A stretch of 64,000 nt of DNA, taken from Scortum barcoo. Its lineage: Eukaryota > Chordata > Actinopteri > Centrarchiformes > Terapontidae. Numbering within the stretch: the first letter of the stretch is position 1; every line of letters begins with the position of its first letter. Below are positions 22,145-32,329 of the stretch, in pieces. The notes beneath the pieces were generated by a model. That model saw only the letters and a list, made by a program, of their open reading frames with translations. It was not told the origin of the DNA and did not search any database. The position numbers and the translations under genes were made by a program. The DNA lies in NCBI GenBank assembly GCA_023238725.1, contig CM041531.1, forward strand, positions 4,692,153 through 4,756,152, given 5' to 3'.

Positions 22145-22440
22145 ACATTATAATAAAGCAGCTCTCCACCTGCTCAGCTTGTTTTCTTGAGTTATTGCAG
22201 GTTTCATGTGAATTATTCAGCCAGTCACAACTTTTTCTCCACATTTGAATCAAAGTGCTGAGTTCAGTCTAACATTTCTCTCCTCTACAGTCCACAGGAA
22301 GAAAACTGCCTCAAGGACTCTGATATTGAAATTATAAACATGTTGTATTAATATTCTTATGTACCAGAATCACTTTGTGACTGTGTCTCCTCTCATTTCC
22401 ATTCACAGGAAATCTGCTGAGTTTGCCTGAGTGAGGACTT
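21867..22440 (-). pseudogene. Relic of an NLR gene 5' end
   Basis: Matches the 5' part of the NLR gene at 44485-44720 and 45390-45640. Shared are the intron sequence TTTAGTTTGAAACAGTATCT, a decayed N-terminal repeat exon (mirroring the SCLSMKSD and NEPGPSDTK regions), a (CA)n tract, the CTCCACCTGCTCAGCTTGT block and flank near the promoter. Everything between this and the 3' relic at 23290-23610 is missing. It lies between IgSF copies B and C, so an NLR once stood here. Confidence 0.65.
22096..22140. repeat. (CA)n microsatellite
   Basis: About 22 CA units inside the NLR relic; the counterpart in the intact NLR is the shorter tract at 45393-45418. Confidence 0.95.
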
Positions 22441-22847
22441 GTGTTACTCTTGTTGTGGGGATAATAATCTGTTTACAGTGACACTGTGAGGACTCGCCTC
22501 CCCTGTGGGGACAAGTACCCAGAACACGAACCATTCAACACCTGGTTTAAGGTTCAAGTAAAGTGATGTAAATGTAAGGGTTAGGGTAAAGCTCCAGGAA
22601 ATTAATCTAAGTCAACATAATGTTCTCTATGGTTGTGGATACATGACTGTGTGTGTATGTGTATATATATCTTAATGATGTTGTGGTGTTCACAAGTTGT
22701 TAGCATAGTCACAGTGTGGGGTTCAAAATGTTTGTTTGGACACAAAACCTGGACCCCAGAAAAATTCAATTTAATTCATTCAGCTAAAACAGGGCCAAGA
22801 TAATGCCCTAGTGAAGTTTTCAGGGTTTACCCAACAGTGCTCATATA

Positions 22848-23065
22848 CCATCCATCCATTTTCCTAACCTACTTTATCCTGAGAACACAGGGTCACGGGG
22901 TGCTGGAGCCTGTCCCAGCTATCTTTGGGCGCGAGGCAGGGTACACCCTGGATTGGACGCCAGTCAATCGCAGGGCTAACACAGATGACAGACAACCATT
23001 CACACTCAGAGGATGGTATAGCCTCAACACACACTCCCCAATTTACGAACACACACTGGGCAAAA
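22848..23065 (+). repeat. Teleost interspersed repeat (CATCCATTTTCC family)
   Basis: CATCCATCCATTTTCC, GGTGCTGGAGCCTGTCCCAG, GGGTACACCCTGGATTGGAC, GCCAGTCAATCGCAGGGC and ACAACCATTCACACTC occur in the order typical of an abundant teleost repeat, probably a LINE 3' part. The long open frame across it is not a host gene. Confidence 0.7.
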
Positions 23066-23114
23066 ATGAGCAGGTGTGAGCAGCCATCTTCCATGAAGGC
23101 AATCAAACTCAAAG

Positions 23115-23152
23115 CTGTGTGTGTGTGTGCGCGTGTGTGTGTTTGTGTGTGT
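23115..23152. repeat. (TG)n microsatellite
   Basis: Imperfect TG tract with GCGC and TTTG interruptions. Confidence 0.85.
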
Positions 23153-23610
23153 ATTAATCCAGTTCTATCAGTGGTGCCTGCAGGTACACTAGTAGAGATC
23201 AAACTTCCACATTTAGCTGTTTGTTGACATATATTGAAGATTTTGTTTAATCAAAAATATACTGAAACTTTTCTGCATATTAGCAGGTATAAATAAATTA
23301 AGTAAATATTAGCAGGTCAAATTCTTAAAGATTTTTTTAACCTGATTCTCTAACATTTTCACAAGGTAATTATCTCAATTTCTTGTGTCTTTAAAACTCT
23401 AAGAAAAAAGGTACTGATTTTTTTGGCTGTAAATTGATAATGTGTTCATTTTAAGATCCAATTTTATTGTGTATGAGTTTCTTCATAGGGGGAAATTGTT
23501 TCAAAACTCACCTGTTTTTATTTGTAGCTGTTGGTGATCTAAAAGGATTGAAAACAATCCCAATAGTCATGGACCAAGTTTAAAATAATTGGTCGTTCAT
23601 TGAGTCATCC
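23153..23610 (-). pseudogene. Relic of an NLR gene 3' end and flank
   Basis: The part from 23290 matches 34290-34510, around the short penultimate NLR exon: AATACTCAC-type donor, GAAAACAATCCCC and neighbouring intron sequence. The part before it matches 47945-48095, a flank on the far side of the NLR locus (GGTGCCT, AGGTACA, CTTCCAC). No reading frame survives. With 21867-22440 it brackets a deleted NLR. Confidence 0.55.
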
Positions 23611-23795
23611 AGTTTTCCACTGTCAACTATCTAATAAAGTCATAAAATGCTGCTAAAGATCTTTTTAAAATGTAAAAACGATCTCTTCTATTGTGTTGCA
23701 CTGGATTATACAGCTGTACCTAATAAACTGATGACAGCTGAGCTACAGGAAGTGATCAAGAGTTCACCTCCAGACTCCAAACAACAGCTTTTTAA

Positions 23796-23810
23796 CCACC
23801 AGATGGCGCT
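23796..23810 (+). promoter_or_regulatory. CTCF-like motif
   Basis: CCACCAGATGGCGCT followed by ACTG fits the CTCF core well. It lies at the edge of duplicon C. Motif match only. Confidence 0.4.
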
Positions 23811-24711
23811 ACTGTCAATTACAGATGTCAAACACCACTTCATAAACACACACACACACATCATGAGCACAAACACAGCTGCTGTCATTTTCCTACTGAT
23901 GAAGAATAATTTTGTAGTTTTAATATATAAAGGTTTTTTTTCCATACTCTTAGAGCTTCTTGTTTTCTGCCGGTCAAACTCACACAATGGACACTTAAAC
24001 GGAACATTTGCAAAATGTAGAGATTATATCAAGAAGAATAGTTTATTATCATGCTGTGAATGTGGACTGAAGCAACACAAATAGAAAAAAAATCATGTAA
24101 ACAGAAAACTAAAGCTGTTTCTATTCCAGTGATGAAATACAGAAACCAGAGAGGAGTATTACCTGAGCACTCAACCACATTGGTCGGGAAATAGCAGGAG
24201 TGATATGAGTGTGTATGTTGTGTGAGAAAAGAGGCGACACTGAACATGCCTTTAACAAGACCTAACTCAAGCCCAGAATATAATTTGAAATGTCAGCCAG
24301 CAGTATGTGAAGCTGATAAAACATTATGTGTGATATTATTTAAAACAAAACAGCCTGTCAAAATAAAAGCAGGTTTTTAAACTGACTTTGTTTGTGCGAG
24401 TGTGTGTCATTATTAAACTCAGCCGTGCACACACTCACAGCCAATTAATCAGTAAGACCAGCATGGACCTATTAATAGTTATAGAGGAAAATATCAGTCT
24501 ATTACTTATCAGTTTTTGTTTTACCTATGTTCTCATTTATGTTTAGTATGTTTTTTATTTATTTTCTTTTTCTTTTTTTTAATAAATACAGAAATTAAGA
24601 GTCATGTGATTCCTTTTTGAGGACTATATTTTGCATTACCTGCAAACCTTTCATCATCCGGTGCATTGAGTATATTTATAAAGTACTATTGCTCAATGTT
24701 GATATAAATAC

Positions 24712-25204
24712 TGTTACATGTCAGGCTGGAGTGTTTGTTTGTGTTCTCTCTCCTGGTTTTCCTTCTCTCTGCTCCTGGTTTTTCTCTCCTCCCTTGTTAG
24801 CTCTCTAGGTGCCATCCTAAGTGATTAGAGATCACCTGCGACTGGCTGCCTTCTTCCAGCACCCTAAAATAAAAGGACCAGGCTCGCAGAGTATTTCTTT
24901 TTTTTTCTTTTCTCCTTGCTGCCTGCATGCTAAGACAGAGAACTTTGATTTAATGTTTGTTAAAAAGAGGTATGTGGAGGGAGGTTGAGATCAGTAGGTG
25001 AGTTGGGGTACCCTATACACTATTTCACACATGGTTAGTTTCCTTTGTTAGACACACCAGGTTAGCGGTTGGTGCCACCCCCTGTATTGGTTTTGGTTAA
25101 ATCACTTTTTTTTAGAGAAACTAGTTAGCCCTTTTGTTTGGATTTGCTTTTCAGAGTTAGGGGGGTAGTCAGGCCTGGTTTTGTTTTATTTTTGTTTTAT
25201 ATCA
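24712..25204 (+). mobile_element. LTR-like insertion in unit C
   Basis: Starts TGTTACATG and ends TTTATATCA, with TG...CA ends as in LTRs. It carries an AATAAAAGGACC block and the AGGTGAGTTGGGGT and TTGGTGCCACCCCC blocks shared with the reversed element at 15066-15732. The paralogous site in unit B (about 16340) is uninterrupted, while unit E has it at 62701-63190. No coding region between LTRs, so a solo LTR. Confidence 0.6.
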
Positions 25205-25340
25205 AATTATATCAAATCAGTAAAAACTGGTAACCACGTCTTATCTTTTATCTTCCAACCTTTATTATGCAGACAGGTAAGCATTAGCTGACATAGACCA
25301 ACAGCAACAATTATACAGCCCTCACAACAGTGTAAAATAC

Positions 25341-25469
25341 AACTATTATATATGAATAAAAGGCAATTCAATTCCTTCACATATATATAAGAATCACATA
25401 ATCATGAGATTAAAAGCAGCTCTGTGGAGTTTTTAACTGGTTATGAAACAGTCTCAATTTAATACTGAT
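25341..25469. repeat. Left inverted-repeat arm of IgSF unit C
   Basis: Direct copy of 23-153, preceding copy C. Inverted partners are at 28125-28257 and 29873-30003. Confidence 0.75.
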
Positions 25470-26354
25470 GCGTCTTGTCTTTATGACCTACATCAAAAAC
25501 CGCAAACATGACCAACAGAGAGAATATTTATTTAAATTTTTTTTTAATGGTTATTCTTAATGCTGCCTGTGGCTGACCAGGTCAATTTTTTTAATCAACA
25601 TCAGACTCAACTTTTCTGGGGTTTGCTCTGTCTGAATTAAAATAGCTTCTTCTGCTAACTGTCTCCTTTGACCACAGGGACCGCCAAAATGAGACAACCA
25701 AAAAAAAAAGTTCCATTGAGCTGCTTTAAAATTAAAATAGGACAATAAAAAAGATTTAAAATGAGAAGAAATTATCAAAACACTTGATATGAAAGCGGTG
25801 TTCAGCTGAGTTTGTGAAATGTTAAAAATTTAAAAACAATATTACATCACAGACCAGCCCCTTCTTATTGGTCAGGCTGCGGCCCAAAGCAGTGATCCCT
25901 ATAATGACATTTATCCACCACAAAGACAAGAAATGAATGAAAAAATAAAGACAATTAAATTTACAAACATCTTAAACAGATTTTGAAGTGAAATGTGTGC
26001 CATGCCTCCACTTGCACCAATCAAATCTGACTTCAAACTTTCACAATGTTTTTTTCTCAGTATTCTTATTTTCTATCATTATTATAGCTTGTTGGGTTAT
26101 TTAATGTTTATGTCCATTTAATCAATATTATATTACATTACATTGTCAAACCTTTTTCCTTTATTGCCACTAACTCTTTTTATTTAGACTATCATAAACT
26201 TTACACATTGTTAATTCAATTTTGCAAAAAAATAATAACATCACACACTCTGAGTTCATGTGGGTTTTTGTTTTGATCCAAGATGTTTATTAAAGAACCT
26301 TAATCTCTCTCTCTGTCTGTCTTCAAGTTCAAATTCAAATGTTTTCAAAATCAA

Positions 26355-27594
26355 CTATATAATGGATGCATTGAAGACAATGACAAATGAGTACTTGAGC
26401 TTGAAAAAAGGGGATAAACCTGATGATGAGCAACATTTGTGTATTAAGTCTCTTCCTCTCTCCTGGTCCTGGTCCTCCAGGTCACAGCGACGAACAACAG
26501 CACAGAGGACCACCAGCAGCCCGCTGAGCAGAGACCACCTCCCTTTGTAGAAGGTGGAGTGGATCCCAAAGGGCTCTCTGTACATTAGAAGAGTTTTGGT
26601 TGTTGACACACACTGGTAATCTGACCACCGAATAACTGCACACCAATACTTCCCCAGAGTGTGCCAGTGAGGCATTAGAGATAACCAAGCTTGCATTGAG
26701 GTGTGATGGTCACTCCACTCAGGTTCAGTTTTGACTCTTCAGGAATTACACCAACGGTTCTGCCCCCTGTTTGGTTTGACTTGATGAACCAAAAGTGGTA
26801 CATATCCTCTCCCACATCTCTGCATCTGAGAGTGACCTCGTCTCCCTCTGAGAAGAGCTCTACAACAGGCGGGCCAAACGTGGGACACACCACCAGGAAA
26901 AACATCTGTATGCTCTACAAAGGCTTTCACAGGAGTACAAACCTGAATGATTCAGTGTTAGCGATGGAAATGACTAGTTGTGAGTAGTTTCGGCCCAGCT
27001 CAGTGAAGGAATTTGTTTTTGAATCAGACTTTGTCCAAAGTGGGGCCTGGTCATCACTGAAATCAGTAACATTGCACTGCAACCTCAGCCGACTCTTCAA
27101 TCAAGTGGTAGATAATCTCTGTTACTCGGAATAATAATACAGAGTGACTGCTGACACACTGCTGTTGGTTCATCACCAGACACGGTGTACAACGTATAGA
27201 CTGTTATTCTGAAGTCAGATACATGAAGCACTGATGTGTTTTTCACATTGTCCATTACTAATATTGTTACTGTCCCAAAACCCTCCTTTTACTGCATCTT
27301 TCTTATATCTATACTCACTTTTAAGCCACATGATATCCAGATTATCAGCCGCTCCCTCACACGGTATGTCCACTTCTCCTCCAAGTGTCACTGAAATATC
27401 TTTGGGTTTATTTATTGTACTACAAACAGTGATCCTGATGTTGTTCTCATACGTCACTTTGCCCTCGGTCCAACACTCCTCTTGGTACTGGCCAGAGTCT
27501 GAATGAGTCAGGTTGTGGATCATTAAAGAAGAAAAATGAGTCCCGTTGACAAATGAAAGTCGTTGTTTCAAGTCTTCAGGGACTGTGGAGTTTG
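26355..27594 (-). pseudogene. IgSF receptor copy C, leader missing
   Basis: Homology to copy A starts abruptly inside Ig domain 1 (NSTVPEDLKQRLSFVNGTHF) at about 27594. The leader, promoter and the first third of domain 1 are replaced by flank that resembles 2505-2705. Domains 2 to 4, the membrane span (GRWSLLSGLLVVLCAVVRR) and a tail ending FNASII follow, with several frame breaks in domains 2-3. On its own it has no start or signal peptide. Copy D, which keeps leader and domains 1-2, lies about 900 bp upstream, so a joint transcript is possible but unproven. Confidence 0.6.
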
Positions 27595-27954
27595 GAGTGT
27601 GAACTGTGTGTATCAAGTAATCTCTGTCCTTTCCATATACAGATATTTTGAAGTAGCTTTTAGATACATACAAGATGTTCTCGTAATTAAAGAGAAGCAC
27701 TTATCTACATTGATGGAGTTGAGTGATGTTGAATTTGCTGACAGGTCTACACATTATTTTGTTGCAACACATGACCAGACACATCTGACATGTTTGTTTC
27801 CTGTGCTTAATTAATGCATCAATAAAAAAAGTTTTATTTTAAACCAGATCAGTAGTTGATTTTGTTGGTCCCTGCAGTTAAAGATGGTAGTGTTTCTAAC
27901 ATTAGGTCACATGTTCCCTCTGCTTCATTCCCAGCTGCAAAGAAACAGCAGCAG
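27595..27954. other. Rearranged upstream flank between IgSF copies C and D
   Basis: A shortened version of the usual upstream flank. 27600-27830 resembles 2505-2715 and 27890-27945 resembles 3010-3055 (TTAGGTCACATGTTCCCTCT). About 300 bp present in units A and B are missing. Confidence 0.5.
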
Positions 27955-28257
27955 AAGGACCTTCAGTTAGTGGCTGAAGAAACTTGTATTCAGTCAGAGC
28001 AAACCTGTTTAGTAAAAGAAAAATCTGACCTGGTGACAGCATTAAGAATAACTATTAGAAACTAATAGAAATTGACAATATTCTCACTGTTGGTCAAATT
28101 GCTTATGGGGGGTCATAAAGAGGCACCGGTATTAAATTGAGACCGTTTCATAACTAGCTAAAAACAGAGCTGCTTTAATCTCATGATTATGTGAATTCCT
28201 TTTTTTTATTATATGCAAAGAAATTTGAAGCCTTTTATGCATATATAACAGTAGTTT
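27955..28257. repeat. Extended inverted-repeat arm between copies C and D
   Basis: The last part (28125-28257) is the usual right arm. The adjoining 27955-28124 is also inverted relative to the left flank (about 154-320 in unit A), which other right arms lack. The inverted repeat here is therefore about 300 bp long, perhaps the ancestral length, with later deletion elsewhere. Confidence 0.6.
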
Positions 28258-28261
28258 CTTC

Positions 28262-28417
28262 CACTGTTACATCCATTCATTTTCTTCTGCTTTTCCAAGG
28301 CCAGGTCACGGAGGCAGCAGGCTAAGCAAGATGGTCCAGATGTCCTTCTCCCCAACAACACATTTCAGCTCCTCTGGTGGGATCCTGAGGATTTCCTAAA
28401 CCAGATGATATATAGCC
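28262..28417. repeat. Teleost interspersed repeat fragment, C/D junction
   Basis: Same fragment as 3258-3430. It is cut off at about 28417, where sequence from the 12.3-kb exon region begins. Confidence 0.6.
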
Positions 28418-28497
28418 CAGTGGACTCTCTCTGCCGGCCTTCTCTGTCAGACGTCGCTGCCTCCTCTCTCCTCTGCGCCGCCATCGTCGTCGTCGTC
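28418..28497 (-). pseudogene. Fragment of the 12.3-kb acidic exon fused to IgSF copy D
   Basis: Paralogous to about 12291-12372 (TCTGCCGGCCTTC, CAGACGTCGC, CCATCGTCGTCGTC), with small indels. It abuts the Ig domain 2 end of copy D at a GTC/GCTG-rich junction, and one long minus-strand frame reads from the Ig domains straight through it (CVSRRRRRW then ESPLGY). Junction formed by recombination in short repeats is inference. Confidence 0.55.
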
Positions 28498-29124
28498 TGC
28501 TGACACACTGCTGTTGGTTCATCACCAGACACGTGTACAACGTATAGACTGTTATTCTGAAGTCAGATACATGAAGCACTGATGTGTTTTTCACACTGTC
28601 CATTGTACTGTCCCAAAAATGTCTTTTTAATGTGTCTTTCTTATATCTATACTCACTTTTAAGCCACATGATATCCAGATTATCAGCCGCTCCCTCACAC
28701 GGTATCTCCACTTCTCCTCCAAGTGTCACTGAAATATCTTTGGGTTTATTTATTGTACTACAAACAGTGATCCTGATGTTGTTCTCATACGTCACTTTGC
28801 CCTCGGTCCAACACTCCTCTTGGTACTGTCCAGAGTCTGAATGAGTCAGGTTGTGGATCATTAAAGAAGAAAAATGAGTCCCGTTGACAAATGAAAGTCG
28901 TTGTTTCAAGTCTTCAGGGACTGTGGAGTTCTTGGTCCAGAGGTCTGAGGTATTCAACAGGACAAGTTTCTCCTCACCAACAAATCTGGAGATCAGGCAG
29001 AAGTCGGCCTCCTCAGTGAGGTTAAAGGTCAAAGAGTCCGCTTTTCCTTTTTAATCTCATGTTCTTCTGCTTGGATGTTGCTGATGAGAGCGAAGAGCAG
29101 GAAGGAGAGCTGGACTGCAGCCAT
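28498..29124 (-). pseudogene. IgSF receptor copy D, leader plus Ig domains 1-2
   Basis: The leader ATG at 29124 gives MAAVQLSFLLFALISNIQAE. From about 29040 a different frame runs cleanly through Ig domain 1 (NLTEEADFCLISRF, DSGQYQEECW) and domain 2 (GGEVEIPCEGAADNLDIMW, YTCLVMNQQQC). Sequence for domains 3-4, membrane span and tail is absent, replaced by the exon fragment at 28418-28497. Of all copies it has the longest clean Ig frame. The leader and Ig frames differ by one phase here too. Possibly a secreted fragment or a donor exon for copy C; most likely a pseudogene. Confidence 0.6.
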
Positions 29125-29872
29125 TCTGCTCTGAGGTCTCCTTGTGAGTGTCGTGCAAACGTCGCCTCTGCTCGCCTCATAAATTCTGTAGCTCGTCAGC
29201 AGCTTCTCGTGTTTGTAGTAACGTGACTTCTTTATCTCATTATCACAGGAAACATTGAATTTGGCTCTGTATCAAATAATCTCTGTAATGTGATTGTACT
29301 GATATTTTGAGTTTACTTTTAGACATGTACAAGATGTTATCTTGTATTTATTGAAAGAGAAGGATTTATCTACATTGATGGAGTCTGAGTGATGTTGAAT
29401 TTGCTGACAGGTCTACACAGTATTTTCTTGCAACATCTGACACATCTGACATGTTTGTCTGTGTGCTTAATTAATGCATCAGTGAAAGTTTTTGTCATAC
29501 ACAGTGAGTACGCTGTCATGTTGAGCTAAATGCTAATGTAGCATGTTCACAGTGACAACAGTAACCTGCTCATTTTTAGGTGTCATTTTTACCATGTTCA
29601 CCATTTTATTGTGCAGGTCTTCTTTAGTGTGTTTGCTTATTAGCAACTAAACACCATGAAGAGCTGAATCTGGAATGCTGATGTCAGTAGTTTTTCAGGT
29701 ATTTTGTGGCAGTAAATTAAATGAATGAAATAAAAAATAGTTGAGACATTTTCATGACTGACTGACGTGTTTCTCCTAACGTTAGGTCACATGTTCCCTC
29801 TGCTTCACTCCATGCTGCAACTGGACGACTTCACCGGGAGGAAACAGATGATCAATTTACGGCTGAATACTG

Positions 29873-30003
29873 ATCAGTATTAAATTGAGACTGTTTCATA
29901 GGAAGTAAAAACTCCATAGAGCTGCTGTAAATTTCACAATCATATGATTTTTTTCATTGTAAGCCACATTGAATTCCTTTTCATGCATATATGACAGTTG
30001 TTC
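29873..30003. repeat. Right inverted-repeat arm of IgSF unit D
   Basis: Inverted copy of 25341-25469; more diverged at its outer end than the arms of A and B. Confidence 0.7.
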
Positions 30004-30011
30004 TTCCAGTT

Positions 30012-30190
30012 TTCCATCCATCCATTTTCTTCTGCTTTTCCAAGGCCAGGTCACGGAGGCAGCAGGCTAAGCAAGATGGACTAGATGTCCTTCTCCCCAA
30101 CAACACATTTCAGCTCCTCTGGTGGGATCCCGAGGATTTCATAAACCAGATGAGATATATAACCCCCCAGTGTGTTCGGGGGGTTTACAG
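30012..30190. repeat. Teleost interspersed repeat fragment, unit D
   Basis: Same fragment as 3258-3430. Confidence 0.6.
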
Positions 30191-32215
30191 CCAGCTATAA
30201 TAATTAAAGATTAACATAAAATAATAAAAATAAATGTTAAAACTTGCTTTACAGTTTTTAATTTCATTGTGATTTATGAGTGTAATTATGGAGCCACTAC
30301 AGGTCATGTGCAAAAAAAAAAAAAAAAAAAATTAATATTCTAGTGCGCACCAAAAATTTTCCTGTTCTCACAAAAAAGGGAAATAAAGGAAGGGACTGAT
30401 ATAGCATGGGTGATGGAGAAAAGGAGACAAGTGATGAGAAAGGTGAAAGTAATCAGGACGGGACAGAAAAGAGGAGTTAAACACACAAGGGCAGGAGGTG
30501 AAATAACAGAAATGTGAGGAGAGGAAGGAGTACAAAATAAAACAGGAAGTGTGAATAACAACTCGAAGTGTGCATAACGACAAATACAAGAACAGGGAAC
30601 GAGAATAAACAAGTACAGGACACAACAAGAGAGACAAATGGGATCAGAAGGAGCACAGGGAGGGAGAAACACCAGGAGATAGCAGTGGCACAGGGCAGGA
30701 CTGTGACATGTAGTTTATCTGTCTGTGCTGCTTTCATCTTTGAAAATAATTCATATTTTTATTAACACACTTGACAAATGAGCAGACTGTGAATATTAAA
30801 CAGTAATTATTTATGTGGATCAACTGCTCAGAGAAGGAGAAGCATCATTGAGTGACAATTATAATCTGATATGTACTTTGGAAATGAGAGGAAACTTGAG
30901 CTGAAACCACTGAGGCTGTCATATCTTCAAACACAGATAATCAGGAGATTCATGGGGAAAACAATTTCTGAGAAGTGTGTGCTGTTCTGATCTGATCCTC
31001 AACTTGCTTCATGTTATCTAAAAACATCAGAAACCTGCAGAAGAAAACACAAGCAGGCCGAGCTGACCAGTCACAGTCAAATCAATTTAATATTCATAGT
31101 TAAAGTTATAATATTGTGAAACTTTCATGGACAGTGTTTCCTTGCTTAGCTGTGACAGACAGACGATAACACAGAGTGGGAATTTGGTACTAAAAAGACT
31201 TACTTGGTTTGTCTCACTTAATCTTCCAAAGCCTCCTATTAGCTTTAGATGAAGTTCAGTTTTAAATGAAACAACAACGAATTCTTACATCCTCCATCAC
31301 TCACAACAAAATAGCTTTAATCTGTTTTATTTTTTGTGGACAGGAGGAAACAAGTACAATGACCAGCAGTCATCCTTTCAATTTATATACAGGCATGTGA
31401 GTGTAGTTTTAATATGGAACTTGAGAAATGTGAACATTAAGTAAGACCCCTCTGAACACACCTGTCTTACCACTTGGTGCACTGGTGATATTAAATTGAT
31501 TAACAGCATCATTTAGTTGGACCTTAAGCTGTGAATGTTTTGAATGTGGCCCTGAATATCAATTTTAAATGTCAGCCAACAGTATGTGAGTCTGACAGAA
31601 ACATTATGTGTGTGAATGTGTGATAGTCTTTGTCACACACGAGTAGAGGAGAAATGGCAGAGCTACAGATCAAAATGGAAAAAAGACCGAATAAAGAACA
31701 TTTCTCTTTATCATGGTTGCGGGTGCTGTTGATTCGCTTGCAGGCCACACTCATGTGATACCACAGATATAACACACATTTACATTTCCTGATTATTTGA
31801 TCAGAAATCATGTTGCGTAACATCACTTTGTGTTAGAATACAGAAGTTAGTCAGGCAGGATTTAAAATGTCTGAAATCATTTTAAGATGACTTGTCTTTA
31901 CTGTCAGTTTGTTGACAGTATCAGAACAAAAGTGCTTGAAAAGTACATTTAGTTAAGTATAATTTTGTGGTACTTGTACTTAACCTGATTCTAATCAGAG
32001 TTATTGTGTGCTGGGTCAGAGTCTGACTCCCTTTTGGAGGGAGGTGTTGTAATTCTAATTTGACTTTTATTACTGTGCTGTGCAATGTTTATTTATCCTT
32101 TTTCCTCATTGAAAGGTTGGCTTTGAGAAGTGGAGAAATGAGAGGAAATGACGTCTGTCAACAGAACGTATGAAGGACATTTCATGTCCATTTTTAGTTC
32201 ATTTATTTGTGTGCT

Positions 32216-32235
32216 ACAGCGCCACCTCTTGGTCA
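32216..32235 (-). promoter_or_regulatory. CTCF-like motif between the IgSF cluster and the NLR
   Basis: On the minus strand ACCAAGAGGTGGCGCTGT fits the CTCF core (AGGTGGCGC). It lies about 70 bp beyond the edge of duplicon D, where a domain boundary would be reasonable. Motif match only. Confidence 0.35.
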
Positions 32236-32329
32236 TGTTAAAGTAAAATGTTTGCTGCTTTTCTTCAGCTGTAATGAGGGACAGTAGAGAGCACACTGTG
32301 ACTTCTTCTCTTCAACAACTGTTTTCTTA

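Larger units (their letters stand above)
23612..26354. repeat. Segmental duplication unit C, 3' flank part
   Basis: Paralogous to 14833-17484 (without the solo LTR at 15066) and from about 24290 to 62280-64000. It contains the LTR-like element 24712-25204 and the left arm 25341-25469. Confidence 0.8.
29125..32150. repeat. Segmental duplication unit D, upstream part
   Basis: Parallels 2364-5240 (A) and 18930-21775 (B): promoter-like segment, flank, right arm (29873-30003), repeat fragment (30012-30190), purine-rich tract (30310-30710) and AT-rich block. Divergence from B at 32150 marks the right edge of the cluster. Confidence 0.8.

Noticed and set aside
22837..23227. Open frames on both strands around 22.8-23.2 kb
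   Set aside because: They lie in a teleost interspersed repeat and a TG microsatellite, and there is no host-gene structure.
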